Positions 63,847-64,000 of a stretch of 64,000 nucleotides of DNA are shown one piece after another. This stretch comes from Symbiodinium natans. Lineage: Eukaryota > Sar > Dinophyceae > Suessiales > Symbiodiniaceae. The stretch lies in contig CAJNDS010002147.1 in the NCBI GenBank assembly GCA_905221605.1, forward strand, positions 450,141 through 514,140, in the 5' to 3' direction. The notes below the pieces were generated by a model. That model ran no database searches, was not told the DNA's origin, and saw nothing but the letters and a program-made list of their open reading frames with translations. The position numbers and the translations under genes were made by a program. The stretch's first letter is position 1; every line of letters begins with the position of its first letter.

Positions 63847-64000
63847 CGAACCTGCATGGGGGTGGGGTGGAGGTGATCCATGTCACCCTCCAGCGGCCCT
63901 GCCTTCCCCGGGGCGTGCGGAACTATTGCCTCGATCCGGCGCCTTGGTTTGTGCGGTTTTTGGGTCTTTTTTCGGAGGTTTTTAGTTTTAGGGCTTTTTT
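63847..64000. other. Window end, nothing assigned
   Basis: GC-rich unique DNA to 63960, then T/G-rich. It may begin another exon that leaves the window. Confidence 0.4.

Overview
The window looks like nuclear DNA of a dinoflagellate, most likely a coral-symbiont type (Symbiodiniaceae), but the genus is inference. Evidence: the heptamer TTTAGGG/CCCTAAA (a plant and dinoflagellate telomere unit) occurs in well over a hundred separate interstitial tracts on both strands; introns use GT, GA or possibly GC donors with acceptors of the form AG|G, a known dinoflagellate habit; short inverted-repeat elements sit exactly where introns must be; and there is a copy of a positive-strand RNA virus polymerase of the kind described as endogenous in dinoflagellate genomes. 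No bacterial-style operon, rRNA or tRNA gene was recognised.

Layout. 1-9.9 kb: telomere-like tracts with small GC-rich exon islands (238, 1652, 3054, 3444, 5002, 5663, 8958), three of them encoding hydrophobic helices. 9.86-15.2 kb: a fragment of a repeated gene family, a two-exon ubiquitin-like gene (10747-12670) and further exons. 17-24.6 kb: the richest genic part, with a split exon pair at 17.1 kb, a CCCH zinc-finger gene (18472-20700), exons at 21.2-22.9 kb, a cytochrome b5-like gene (23702-24169) and a small gene end at 24.3-24.5 kb. 25.26-26.03 kb: a huge trinucleotide microsatellite. 27.3-35.6 kb and 40.6-40.9 kb: paralogues of an unrecognised gene family. 36.83-40.25 kb: the endogenous viral element, bounded on both sides by telomere-like tracts. 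41-64 kb: isolated single exons, many with clear splice acceptors, among tracts, foldback elements and minisatellites.

The main signal is how the two repeat classes relate to exons. (a) Short foldback elements of about 100-150 bp (families A, G and H here) insert with 3-6 bp target duplications; the duplication supplies the donor dinucleotide and the element supplies the terminal AG, so excision restores the frame. This is the behaviour of introners, and paralogous copies at 27.5 and 31.3 kb show an empty and a filled site. (b) Telomere-like tracts also sit between exon pieces, in several cases flanked by 8-30 nt imperfect direct repeats of exon sequence, and three paralogous sites show tract-present and tract-absent states. 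I infer that telomere-type repeats enter at breaks during repair and are then tolerated as introns. That inference needs transcript data. Many exon calls are short and rest only on an open frame, composition and splice-like borders.
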